Assembly (NCBI RefSeq): GCF_014839805.1 | Contig: NC_051124.1 | Coordinates: 6,262,001 to 6,326,000, forward strand | Origin: Manduca sexta | Lineage: Eukaryota > Arthropoda > Insecta > Lepidoptera > Sphingidae | DNA: 64,000 nt | Direction: 5' to 3' | Shown here: positions 27,967 through 52,300 of the stretch, piece after piece | How the letters are laid out: each line of letters begins with the position of its first letter | How positions within the stretch are numbered: position 1 is the stretch's first letter | Notes under the pieces: model-generated | Told to the model about the DNA's origin: nothing | Seen by the model: only the letters and a program-made list of their open reading frames with translations | The model's database searches: none | Translations under genes and position numbers: made by a program

Positions 27967-29223
27967 GATAATGTTTAAGAGGTTAAATACTGACAAATTT
28001 CCTTTATACTGTATGGACGTATTCAAATAGCGTATCTAATGTTTTACCACTACCGGTTGGCTACTATAAACCTCATTTTCATTGGAAATATAGATTTTAA
28101 TTTTGTATTGACTAAACTAGTAAAAATAATATACATTTTCGCATTCTGGATTAGGATTGATGGACATCACATCAATGGTCGTGTTTATATTTAGGCCCCC
28201 AATGGATGCAATAATAGCCAATATTACTAAATACAGTAACTACTGCGTGGAACAAATCTCTTGATGACTATTTCATTAATGAGACGAAATTTTAGACATC
28301 GACATATATTATGTATTATCATATAATTTTTATTTTACTTGAATTTGAAAGTTGCGACTTATGTATCAAAGATAATCTACTAAGGTAATTTGTGTCGGTA
28401 ACCAGGACATAACCGCCTAGGTTACCCTAACAGTTGCGAATCTAGGTAATTTTCCCGCGAAAATAACCATTTGAGCCGCGACCGTCCAATCTTTCGGCAC
28501 ACGAGTTCGATAGTTTCAATTCATGAATTAACATTTTGCATGAGCGAAGAATGCGTTCATCGTTAAGAGACACGCTTCGTAGCCCATGTCAGAAAATAAT
28601 ATAAAATCGGAGGAACTTCGTGCTTCCCGCCCTTTTTGCTATCCTTTTTTACTGAAATAAAGTTTAACAGTACACATCATAATATGATCTTTTAATATCC
28701 GTGAAGGTAGTGGCATTAGTCCGGGCGACACCCGGGTCGTATAAATGAATCAATTAATGTTAACTGTCGTCCCATGACTAGTGTGAAATGGCTTAAATGA
28801 TGGAAAAAAACAGTTGTAGGGATAGATACCTCTAATTTTCTATTGAGGCACCAACAGCTGGTGTCAGCCTTCATCGGGAATGATTCGGGTAGGTAACTTC
28901 GACTCACCTGTCCACTTAATGTGTCACTGATTCGTTGGGGTTTCGCGTTATTTTATTCTTGGGGACATCCCACGTTTGTTAATGGTGGCTACCATTTCAT
29001 GCGCTTTCGTCAATTTTATGTTTTGTGCATAATTTGATGATAGCGAATGGCAAAATGTATCGCTAGGCGGTTTGCTGTAGGTAACAGCTGTTACAGCAAT
29101 AGAATTTTTTTCAGCGGGAGCGTCCCTTAAAAGTGGTGTGTCGACATTGTTATGAAGAGGTTAAAGAACCTTGAATCTTAGGTAGGGGTTAGCATAGTAT
29201 TAGGAAAGTTATAATGTAACCGA

Positions 29224-29690
29224 GGCTACGGTGGCGTAGTGTTTCGGACCCCGAATGTAGGTTTGTCAACGAACTACTTATATGTATGTAAATGTCCATG
29301 TTGTAAAAAAAAGTGTAATACGTGACTGAATATTTGCATATGTATTAACGCGGTTGATGTTAATTTTTTTATTCGTCGTGTTCTTTATAAAACGAAAAGT
29401 ATTTTTTACATACATACATAACATCACGCATTTTATCCCCGAAGGGGTATGCAGAGGCGCAACTAGGGCACCCACTTTTCGCCAAGTATGTTCCGTCCCA
29501 TGATGTGATAGGGGGCGAGCCTATCGCCATATCGGGCACAAATTCCAGACTCCGGGCTGATACTGAGCAGAAAAACCCAAATATCACTTTGCCCGACCCG
29601 GGATTCGAACCCAGGACCTCAGAGCGCTATTGTACCGAACATGCAATACAACTACGCCACCGAGGCAGTCTCTCAAAAAGTATTTTTTGA
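29224..29690 (-). repeat. SINE insertion(s), minus orientation
   Basis: On the minus strand a full tRNA-like head (CTCGGTGGCGTAGTTGTATT; GGGTTCGAATCCCGGG) occupies about 29600-29668. The body follows, including CCTATCACATCATGGGACGG-type sequence around 29500-29520. A separate plus-strand head fragment (GCTACGGTGGCGTAGTG) lies at 29224-29270. Confidence 0.75.
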
Positions 29691-30514
29691 GGTGTAGAAT
29701 ATAAGTTAAGTTATCGCATAGCCAAAAAACTGTTACAATACCAGTAATAATCTTAAAATGTATTGCAACAGCGAGTTTCTGATAAGAATGTCAGAAAAGG
29801 AATGAGAAACTACCAATTTCAGCAATTATAAACCGCAGACAATAAAAGTAGACCTTCCCTCCTCCAGTAGCACTACTTATTTCTTGTCCGCGTTTAAGGA
29901 ATGATGTAAATAAAACAAAGCACACTGTCGTTATTTTATTACTTCATTTGGTCAATTATGAAATTATGGTAGAAATTATGTCAACCCGTTTCTATGGAAG
30001 CCATATGCAAATTTTAAAAAATATAATTCATAAAAATTAAAAAATAACCGAGTAGTATTCACAAACCAAACAATGCTTAATAATTCATTTTGCATCTAAA
30101 AATCAACATACACTCGAAAACGTTTAAAAAATTGTCATACATTTGTTAAATACGTTAAATAATGATCATTTTCACGTTACAGAATAAAAACACGGAGCCG
30201 CGTTCTCAGTTTCATAATTTTGCCGGTAGGGGCGGTTGGGAAGTAATAAATTAAAGCGTACTAGTAACTAAAGTTCTTAAAACTGGTCAAATTACGCTAC
30301 AGGGCACTAAGAATTGCTGTACGTATTAGGCTATGTCGATGTCGACGTTCTACGTAGATTTTTGATTTGGCGCCGTCGCTCTATAGTTGAACATAGCGTA
30401 TGTAAACATGTAGAATGCAGGATAATATGGTGGGAATAATAATATGTTATTGCTATTTCTCGTAGTTCGCAATATAGCCATCCAAGCCCACCAATTATAA
30501 ATTTTAATCTTCTA

Positions 30515-31351
30515 TCTATACTTATAATAAATCTGTAGAGAGGTCAATTCTGTACATGAAATATATTTCCAAAATAACTATCAGGGGGTGATTAGGGATC
30601 GATACTGATGCCAAAAATGCAATTAGTAAAATTTTTGTCTGTCTGTCTGTCTGTATAACCGTTATAGAAACAAAAACTACTCGACGGATTTTAACGAAAC
30701 TTGATACAATTATTTTTCATACTCCTGAGCTGGTTATAGTATACTTTTCATCACGCTACAATTAATAGGAGCAGAGCAGTGAAGGGAAATGAAGGGAGAA
30801 GTTACTCCATTTTTTAAGCTTTCGTCGCGTGTGCAACCTTAATGGTTAAAGCTACACAGAAATCATGTATGATGGAGATGTTCTCCTTAAAATTATATAA
30901 AAAAATATTCCACGACAGCATATGTCTATCTTTTATGGTTGACTCACAATAACACGTGTAACTCCCGATAGCTTAGCAGTTCGAAGCTTATAACACTCTC
31001 AGATTTATATTATATTTCCTTACTAAAATACGAAAGTTAATCTGTCTGTTACATCAAAACCACTGAACCGTGAGGAAGGACATAGGCTACTTTTTTTACG
31101 AAAAACGACGGAAACGCGGACGAAGTCGCGGACAACGGCTATGCTATACAAAATACCGCAATCGTCATAGGTTTGCCTATAATATTAGAGGAGTTCCTTC
31201 GATTTCACCAGGATCCCATCATCAGTCCCTGACCGGACAATCGGACCACCTGCATACCACCATACATTAAAAAAACATCCCGACAAATTGAGCACCTCCT
31301 CCATTTTTGAAGGCCGAAATCCACGCGGGCGAAGCTGCGGGCGGAAGCTAG
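30515..31351 (+). mobile_element. Non-autonomous Helitron
   Basis: The element starts TCTATACTTATAATAAATC directly after an A (30514). It ends GGAAGCTAG directly before a T (31352), preceded by a GC-rich hairpin region (CGCGGGCGAAGCTGCGGGC). These are the TC start, hairpin plus CTAG end and A/T insertion site of Helitrons. A (TCTG)n microsatellite lies near 30637-30655. No Rep/helicase ORF. It inserted about 155 bp upstream of the first coding exon of the zinc-finger gene. Confidence 0.85.
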
Positions 31352-31647
31352 TTTATAATAATAATTTATTGGATTTTGGCGGGTAAAATATTGTTTGCAA
31401 CTAAGAAAGCATCTAGATGTATAAGTTTTTGTATAAATTTCCTCTTAAAAATCTATGTATTTTAAAATTCAGTTTTTGCTTATATGTATTTATTTTTTGT
31501 TATTCAGGTGGGTAGGGTTGAAAATGGGTGCAATGTATCAAGTCCGCCATTAGTTTCCCGGCACACTGGGGCGTGGGCGTCGGGGGTGTGGCGCGGGGCG
31601 TGGGTGTCCCCGTGCCACCCCCCGGCGACCTACTCGCCACTATATCC

Positions 31648-43501
<11,854 letters not shown>

Positions 43502-46500
43502 TCATGAAAATAGGTACGTTATAATTCATACAACTTATAGACAGATCAGTAAAATAAACATCTTCATTTTGTGATAAAATATGTAACGAATTTTTCTACT
43601 GACAATTCTAAAACGATAATCACCTCGTTACATTTTTTTATGTCTGTAAAACAAACTTAACCCTTTGTAGTGTCGTTTAGTGAACAAAAATAATTATTGC
43701 TAGGGACACAAAAGTATAGAGGCGGTTTGAAGTATTGAATTCGTTAAAATATTGACGTGGGTTACTGTAGATGGTTATGAATTGTTCCAGCTGTCGGTTG
43801 ACTATCGCGCGGCCAGAGTGCAATATTTAAAATTTGGCAGCCAGCAACAGGAGCAGCTATCAGACAGAGAGAAGGCCAACTATACCATTCCTTCTCTAGG
43901 ATCGTCAGCATGGACTCATGCAAATATATTCTGTTTACGTCGAGTTATTTAGTTGTATCCATCGTTGATTTCGTCGCCCGTGACGTGTGTACGAGTAACA
44001 ACAGTATACTGTGGTTTGACATTATTAACACATTACTAAACTAAACACAGCGCTTTGTAACTCCATGATGGATTTTAATACGTGGTGGAGGGCGACGGGT
44101 GTGCTCTCGTTGATCTATTCAGATTCGTAATCGCGTAATATATTTTTTGTAGTGCTGTACTAAAAATATTATTGGATCTTACAAAGAGTACGCAGATACT
44201 ATTTACGATATGAATGGACAGAAATTTTATTAGCCTGTATTACTTTAATTAAAATAGGTCGTCATCAGTGCAATAATAATACCTAAATGATTTAAATTGT
44301 TTTAAACAATATCATTTAAAAGAATATTTTAAATAATGTTATTATATGTACTTATTTATTTAAAGTTTTATTTACATCAAATTATATTTTCCTATTACAG
44401 ATTTATTCGAGCATTTGTGTGTAACACAAAAATAAAAAACAAAAAAAAAAACTGGAATGCTAAACTAAAAAAATAAATTATGATTTATATTTTCGGACAT
44501 AGTGATGATATAAATAACGTTTTATTTAGTACGAGCACTGTGACCCGTCGCCGAGGCTGTGTTTAGGGTGGCGTGTGACACGTGGAGGAGAGCATGGAGT
44601 CGGTTTGGTTGCGCTTGTGGAATCCCTCGACAACACCAGGTGGACATCACGATACAGACGAGAACGCAGAGTAGTCACGTAGCGGTACCGCCTATCATGT
44701 GTGCATTGTGATTTTTACCCACGCTGTGATTTATCTATACCATCACTTCACCCTGTGGTGGCGTTCATAAATCATTAGGTACTTTAAAGTCTCATCATTT
44801 AGAATGTAGGCCTAAAATTTTTGATCTCATATTCTAATTTGCTTAGTGATAAATTTTGGAATCGTGAATGGTTAGTCTTCAAATGAAATTCTAAATTGTA
44901 ACGTTCGCCATTCGCTTATTATTGTCATACCCATTTTCATTAGGCGTAGTGAAATGTAACAATATCTTATTGCGATGCTTTAACTTAGAATGTGTCAGTG
45001 TATATGGAAGTTCAGTAATTTTATACAACTGTTACCGACGGGAGGTAAATGTATTTTAATCGCTGTGAAATTTAAAGGACTCTAGATGATATTCCTCAAG
45101 ATTAATCTGTAAGAATTCTTTAAATAAAGATTCAGGTTCATATAAAATAATAATAATATTGATAAGTACAAAATAATACCATAAACTAGCAGAGTCCTGA
45201 GAGGCAATACTGAAAGCTTCACAAAAATGAATAACTTTAATATGATGTTTATTGGAGAAATCCAGAGAAGTGCCTGTTGCAACATAAAATTGGCAATATT
45301 TTTGAATCGTATTACGTTGAGAGTAATATTATGTTCAGTGTTGGATGTGCGTGTTGTCCGGACGCGCCACTGGCGGCGCCACTGTGCCGCGCACAGAGCC
45401 TATCATTTGTGAAGCTTCTTACTAACTTTGTGTGCCTTCTAGCGGATAGCGACATTAGGCAATATCAATCATAATACCATCAAATATCACCATTTATTTT
45501 CTCATACATGTGAAATGAATTCGTGTTACGGCTCCTACATGCAGACTATGCCGCCGGGCATGCCGCAGTACAGCGGCGTGGCGGCGGCACATTCCTCCGG
45601 CGGCCGCACTGTACAAACTAAAAGCGGCCGCGGCATAAACACCATGTGTGTAGGAACCCTTAGAGGTAGTGACGTAAATGATAGTTTACAGCATTACATT
45701 GTTTACCGTATAGGAGATATCGTCGTATCTATTTAGTGAACGTATTTTGGCAGAACCATTATTTCCATTAGTATTTTTGGAGTAACGATAATTACGATAA
45801 TGAATAGTATATAGAGCAGTAGTCTTCCAATACCTTGAGACAGTTCTTTGCACTGGAGTGCAGCTAAAGTGTCCGCTGCGGGGGTTCCTTATGGTTTGCC
45901 ATTATTGATATCAAAGATAGATTGGTGCCATTTCTATGTAAATGAAGCGGTAGAGTAAGTTTAGTTAAGTCTGCAGACTGCAGGTCAGGGTAGAACTGGA
46001 AATAAAATATTGTAAGAGAAGCTAATACTATATTCTCGTAAGTGTATTTAACTGACGTGTATACCTTTGTATTGTTTGTGTTCCTCTGCTGTGTTATTGT
46101 TTACTGTAGGTACATTATTTTATTTCCATACCGTACGAGTATGTGTCCATGTGCTGGGTCAGATTTGTAAATATTGGTAGGATTTATTTATTCAAATTTT
46201 TGGAGGCAAAGCAAAATTGTAGATGAGGATTTATGATTTGTAGAACCGTCTCATTCTACAGTCTGAATCGGATTTCGTACTGAGAACGTTATTTGAACTA
46301 ATGTTAGCGTTAGCGCAAACTATTATTTGGGTACTATTGATTATTGAAGATCAAAATTTCTTGTAGATGTACATAAGTATACATATAATAATATAATATA
46401 CATATGAATGTTGTTTGATAGTCCTCAATATTTTTTTATATTTTGATAGTTCTGTATTTAAAAAAAAATCACGAAAAATAGGCCAATATCTCATTATCAT

Positions 46501-49329
46501 TTTAATAAATAATATGTACACTGTATGTTAAGGTAAAATAATATTACGGATGCATTTAGTTGCCCAGAAATTTTACATAAATGTAACGATCTAAAATTAT
46601 CCGCGTTTTAAATTCTTAATCATTTAGTAAGTTTCTTACCAAGCCATTGATAACAGTATTATTTAGACAAACTAGAACTTGGGTTTAAAGATAGTATAAA
46701 TCTAACAGCTACCATTATATAAAATGATCACCATTGAAATTTTTAATCCATAGTTATGAATACTTTGTATGTAATTGCATTGGCCCGCGACGAATGAACC
46801 GCGCCGCCTACCAATGTACATTACCTTATATACTTAATTCTTATCCATAGATATTATGAATGGAAATAGAAACACCAACATAGTGAACTAGGTAGATTTA
46901 ACTATGTATACACTATCTCATTCCCTTCAATAACTTTGTTGGGGCGATTGTTTCTTTTTGATTCTAGATTAATATATTTTGTTGTTACATGCTTCCTCTC
47001 TGTATAATTATTGTTTTCTATTATTACTCATGATCTTTATGTTATTCGCCCCGGCCGAGTCAATGAAGGCACCGAGAATATTATAATGATTGTCCTCGTC
47101 TTCTTGCGAATTGTACAACGAATTGTCGATACCAATAATTGCAGTGTAATCAATTTATTTACGCTCGAGTGATGTTCGTAGGACATTCGCTATACAAATG
47201 GCAATGAGACGAGGACACTACACGTACAATATAAGACAGTGAAGAGTCACAAGTTGCGAATTTATAATCCGCTGGAGCTATCTATTGGGTGGATGATTTG
47301 TGTATTTTCACTGATCTAACTATTTTACATACCGATGTTAGTTTAATATATTATAGAGAGTAAATACTGAGCCATTTGAATTTACGTAATCGAGCAGTAT
47401 GAGTTTGTTTTTTATGTCTGTTATCCCATTTGTTTTCGAACCGTAGAAAAGACTGAGGAATTCACAACGTTAAAAGAATACTCACGAAATTATTGGCAGC
47501 GTTATGTATTATGTTTGTTGATCTTTTTATTGTTTAACATCAGATCGGTTGTGGTGATGGACCAACCAATGTTTGTAAGCTCTATTTTTGGTTAAGAAAT
47601 CGTACATATCCTTACCCCGTGAACGTTATTGTATACTTTGTTGTCGAGACGTGGAGACTAGTCCAGGAGGCCGCGGCGATGGCTGCAGCCGCCGACCAGT
47701 TATACTGAACTTGATCGTGGTAGTTTAAACAAAATAACAGTGAGCCTTGTGTAATCATATTCTCTAAGGTACATAAATATTTAGTTCTATTGTATGGTTA
47801 GATTTACGCGATCTTCCGCTTTGCCAACATATTGCGTTGCTTACATTATAATCATACAAGAGTACAGCCTAAGGATTTTAACTTTTTTTATATACTGAGA
47901 GCTATTTCTAAGTCACTGGTTTTATACTATTTATAATTATACGCTAATCAAGCTAAATTTAACGGCTATAAGCCACCACTACACTTTTGGAGTAATTTAC
48001 ATGATTTTAATTGCAATTTATTAATAACGTCTGTGAGCAAACATCATGGCATGATAATTTATATCATTCAGTACGCGGTCATTTAGTTATAGCTCTTCAG
48101 AGTTTTGATGACCAATATTTTTAATTGCAACTGTTTCTTTATTGTTAAAATTTTTAGGCTAGTTTATATTTGAAATAAGTTAGATTTGTTAATTATTGTG
48201 GTGTATTGAATTGCACGTGAATATAGCTCTCACAGCCTCCTTTACATATATAGTTATTTTTTTTATAGTCTGAAGTGAATGTGATAAATTTTTATTATTA
48301 TAATTATTATTGGTTTGTTTAATAACTAAAAGTGGTTCATATTGTTTATTGTTAATACTTTAAGTATATTCTCGGCAGCCGGCGTGGGCCGTAGAGAGGG
48401 CTGTAAGAGCATTTATGTAGTCAGCATTATGTATATGCTTTAATGTGATTTTTTAAATGTACTCTTTATTATAGTCTCATCAATCAATATTATAATTAGC
48501 GAACTAACAAAAACATTTAATTTTTTTCAGTTCATAGTGATTTATAATGAGATCAAAATAATAAATACAGAGTTTATATTTTAATTTTATGAAAAGTATA
48601 CACTGTAAAATTATTCTTTAGTGCTCATTTTGCAGAGCTCTAATAAAAAAGAAACTATATGAATGCAAAATAACAAGTCACGATTCTTTTAGAAGTCGCC
48701 ATGTAGTGGAGAAAAATAAACGTGCCATGATATTTGTGGCTAGTTATTAGTTTAATTTCAAAATCCCTTCCACTATCCCTAGTTACATTAAGTCATTTAT
48801 TTTAATAGGACATAAGTCACACTTCTTTGCAATGAAATATGTGTATTCATTAATCCATTATTTTTTCTAGTTTATACCGGAAATACTAAATTCACAGATA
48901 AATGTTGAATCAAGAAAGGTCATATTTGTAGGACTCGTGATTTTGTCAAATAAAACCTCTGCTATTTAACCTACAGGACTATTTCCAGATTTTAGTAACA
49001 GTAAAAATCTTGGATTAATGATTTTAAATCACAAAAAATATCTACTTAAGCCTTGAAAGAAAATAATAAAAGTTAGATTTTCTCAATTTCAATATTTACA
49101 TATTGCGTTTCCAATGATAATAAAATTTATAAAAGTACATACAAGAAAAATTTTATACCAATTGAGAATTTAAAATATCAACACCTTTTCAATTATATTT
49201 ATCTCATTCAAAAGTTTTCTACGCCTATACAAGCTATGTAGTACATAAGTATAAGGGTTTACTTTACTAAAGGAAATGACATGATAAATTCATTTATTGA
49301 TAGTTTTTTACGATATAATATTATCTGTG
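43502..49329 (+). other. 3' flank of the zinc-finger gene: probable long 3' UTR/alternative 3' exons
   Basis: Past the TGA the sequence is AT-rich with scattered AATAAA (for example near 44433, 46006 and 48650) and no long ORF. ATAG|GTACGT at 43513-43514 is a possible donor in the 3' UTR, and TTACAG at 44395-44400 a possible acceptor. A short GC-rich coding-like island at 45459-45650 is listed separately. The far end faces the 3' end of Arp5 tail to tail. Confidence 0.4.
45459..45649 (+). CDS. Putative alternative C-terminal exon
   Basis: An isolated GC-rich stretch in AT-rich DNA is open from the possible acceptor CATTAG (45453-45458). It encodes NSCYGSYMQTMPPGMPQYSG and VAAAHSSGGRTVQTKSGRGI with G/C-ending codons. 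The acceptor phase (1) would fit the phase-1 donor at 43117. An ATG lies in frame at 45515; the frame stays open to 45736 but loses coding character after about 45650. No partner exon is proven, so this could also be a relic or a separate small ORF. Confidence 0.35.
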
Positions 49330-52300
49330 TCAACAGTCTACAACAATTTCTTCTTTTACAACATTGGCATCTCCTGCCGGCGCTAAATTGTTGTCTGCAA
49401 TCGGTGCTGGGCTCTTATAGTACTTGTTACTCGCGTAATGTTCTTTCAAATATTCTCCACCCATTTCATAATAATCTTCCTTAGACACACACCAGTTTTC
49501 AAACTCGTTGCTACCGGCGAAATCTCTGGCGCCGTACCACGGATCTAGACTTGGATTTTTCGCTTTGACTACTTTGTGCGTCGATTGAAATGGTCTCATT
49601 TCAAGGAGTTCTCTTTCTAGCCGTTCTTTTAAACCTAAAAATACGTTATAAACAAAATAAATAATACAAAATTTGAACGCTGAGATAAAAACAGAAGTTA
49701 GGTTTACACAATAACAAATATTGATTTTAAAAATGTGTCTGCAACCACTACGCGTTATGATTAGGATAACAAATCATTATTTACCAGAAAAAAACAAAAA
49801 CTTCTATAACACTCGTGTGGAATGCACATATATTTAAAATACCTGGAAATTGTGAACAGCCGCCGGTAAGGAATACATTGTTAGCTAAGAGCAACTGATC
49901 TTCAGGGCTAAAATGTTTGAAGACATATTCCATTGATTCTGCCAAACCAGCTTCCAAGTTACCCATCATAGAGGGTTGGAACATAAGTTCAGGAGCTCTG
50001 TAAATAAAAAGAATAAAAATTAAAAGAATAAGAATTGTATTAGCAGTAGCTTATCAAATTAGTATCAAGAGCAAAATATCGTCCAAATATATTAATATTT
50101 GAGAAAAAAAATGTATGCATTTGTATAGTCAACTATACAAATAAGTACATAATCATATTTTATAATTTACTTCAGTGGAAAAACAAACTTTAATACAAAC
50201 ATATATAAACACTGTGAAGTTTTCAATTTGTTTGATTATTTTTGTCGCTGTCTGTACATCGGTCTACACCGGCAAAAATAATTTTATTACAACAACCACA
50301 TTCTTTGAAGGATGAACCAACATGTAGAAAATATTGGCCAATATGTGAGTGAATAATCGATATGTGTGCTACTGCTTGGCAAATGTGTGGACGCCGTGGC
50401 TATCATTCAGCAAGCATCTTTTGATGTAAGATGTATAAATAACAAACTGATTTCGCGACAACGTGTGTGGCAGCACTCACTCCCACTCAAATACCTGCCA
50501 AGTTACAATAAATGCCTTTTTACACGTCGGTCATAGGTATTGGCCATAACCATTGATATATTATACATATTTATATTGGCTAACATGTAAAGCAGCTTGT
50601 GGCTATTGATTAGTCATTCAAATTACGAGCCCAAGCCTACGCTGCGCACACATTGGCGCTCGGCGTAGGCTCGAGCGTTAGAACCGTTTTACATACGACG
50701 TTTGGACTTGATAAAATTAATATTGTTGTCTGTGATTGTGATTCAACCAATAAACATTACTATATGGAAGACAAGGTTTTTATTACACGTGAAGTTGATG
50801 AGAATATGGAAACCCCATGAGCTCCACAAGCTATTAGAAGCCATGAGTGACCTGTAGGGCTCTATGGCGAGGTGCAGCTGGTGCGTGGTGTGGCGCTGGT
50901 CGGCGGCGGGCGGCGGCTCGTACTCTCGCAGCGCCTCCTCCAGCTCCACCAGCCGCTCGCCGTCCGCCTCAGAGTCCGAGTCCGCCTCGCGACTTATGCT
51001 GGCAACATAATATATTATCCAGACTTCGATTGTCTCGGTGGCGTAGTTGTGATGGATATACGGTATGAATACGATTACGGCGCTGAGGTTCTGGGTTCGA
51101 AACTCGAGTCGGGCCAAAAATTATAGTGACTGGGTTCTTTTTTTTTTTAATTACTCAATTGCAGTTTGGAGTCAGGAAGTTGGCGGTGTGCTACGGAAAG
51201 CACGTAAAGCCGTTGGTCCTGCGCCTGATCTCTTTCAGGTCATATCGAATTGCCGTCTTGCCGGGCTATGTGAGTGAAGAAACAGAGAAGTGCATTGTTG
51301 TAGTTGTCATGGTGTTAGTATGAACAGCCTACAGGCATGTGAAAACATGTAGTTTACAATATATTGGGAGAATTATTATGCGTTGTGCGCGAGTTACCTT
51401 TTGTAAGCGTCCCAGTCGGAGTCCTGGTCGCCGAAGTCGTCTCCGGCGGCGGCGAGGCGCGAGATGACGCGCATGCGCTCGGCGGCGGCGGCGGAGCGAC
51501 GCTTGGCCATCGCCGCGCGCCGCGCCCGCCGCGACTCGCGCCGCGCCACCAGCGAGCGGTACTGACAACATACACACGCGCTCATTACAGACACACCAAT
51601 AATAAAATGACCTATAGAATTGGCTCTCCATAGTAGAAATATAATTCAACGTACTTTAGCTCTCGTCTCATTGAGCCAGGCCTGAAACGCTTCCGGATCG
51701 GAAGGTGGTTGCATACGGCCGGGTGTTGGTCGAACTTCAAGATTCTCCTCTGCATTGGCCGCGGCCAGGATTCTTTGTTTGTTCTTCTCTATGCGAACGT
51801 TTATGTTTGATATTTGTCTCTGCGGAAAAAATCTTTCCTATTTAATAAACAGAAAAGTGGTAATCACAGCAAACGTTTCTGTTGCACAAGAGATACGTCA
51901 CATCAGTAATGATAGTCATTAAAAAATAATATCTTATCTACCTGAAGGTCTTCATAGCTTTTTATATCAAATCCTTTGATAGCTTCATTAAATTCATCAG
52001 TGTCACCATCTTCTATCATATCCTGTAAATAATAACAAACACGAAATTAACAGAAAGTACATAATTTCATTATTGAATAAAATTTTGCATGCTGTTTGCA
52101 ATGGGAAGAGGTAAAAGGTGTGATTTATGTGAACAGAACCCAATTTCTGCAACAAATGAAGAAGAATATCAGAAATATTGAAGTCTTTTTGAATGATTTT
52201 TATTTTTGTGGATTTGAACAAAGACCCGAAAGTAAAAAATGGGGTGTCATTATTTGCTTATGCTGATCCCAAAATAATAATCAGCAATGTATTAAACAAA

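Larger units (their letters stand above)
26080..31507. other. Intergenic/5' non-coding region of the zinc-finger gene
   Basis: No coding exon is supported. Two GC-rich promoter-like blocks (26150-26300 and 26735-26850) are listed separately, and a good donor (CAGTCG|GTGAGC, cut after 26819) suggests a non-coding first exon. The rest is AT-rich and holds repeats at 27490 (TACAGGGTGTTGCAAAA-type terminus), 27812-27966, 29224-29690 and 30515-31351. Stretches at 28430-28520 and 30180-30400 are locally GC-rich but carry no feature I can name. Confidence 0.5.

Noticed and set aside
31508..31640. Upstream start for the zinc-finger protein (MYLFFVIQ... or MGAMYQ...)
   Set aside because: The first runs across the splice acceptor in the wrong frame; the second is a ten-codon upstream ORF ending in TAG. 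The 31648 ATG is in frame with the downstream exons.
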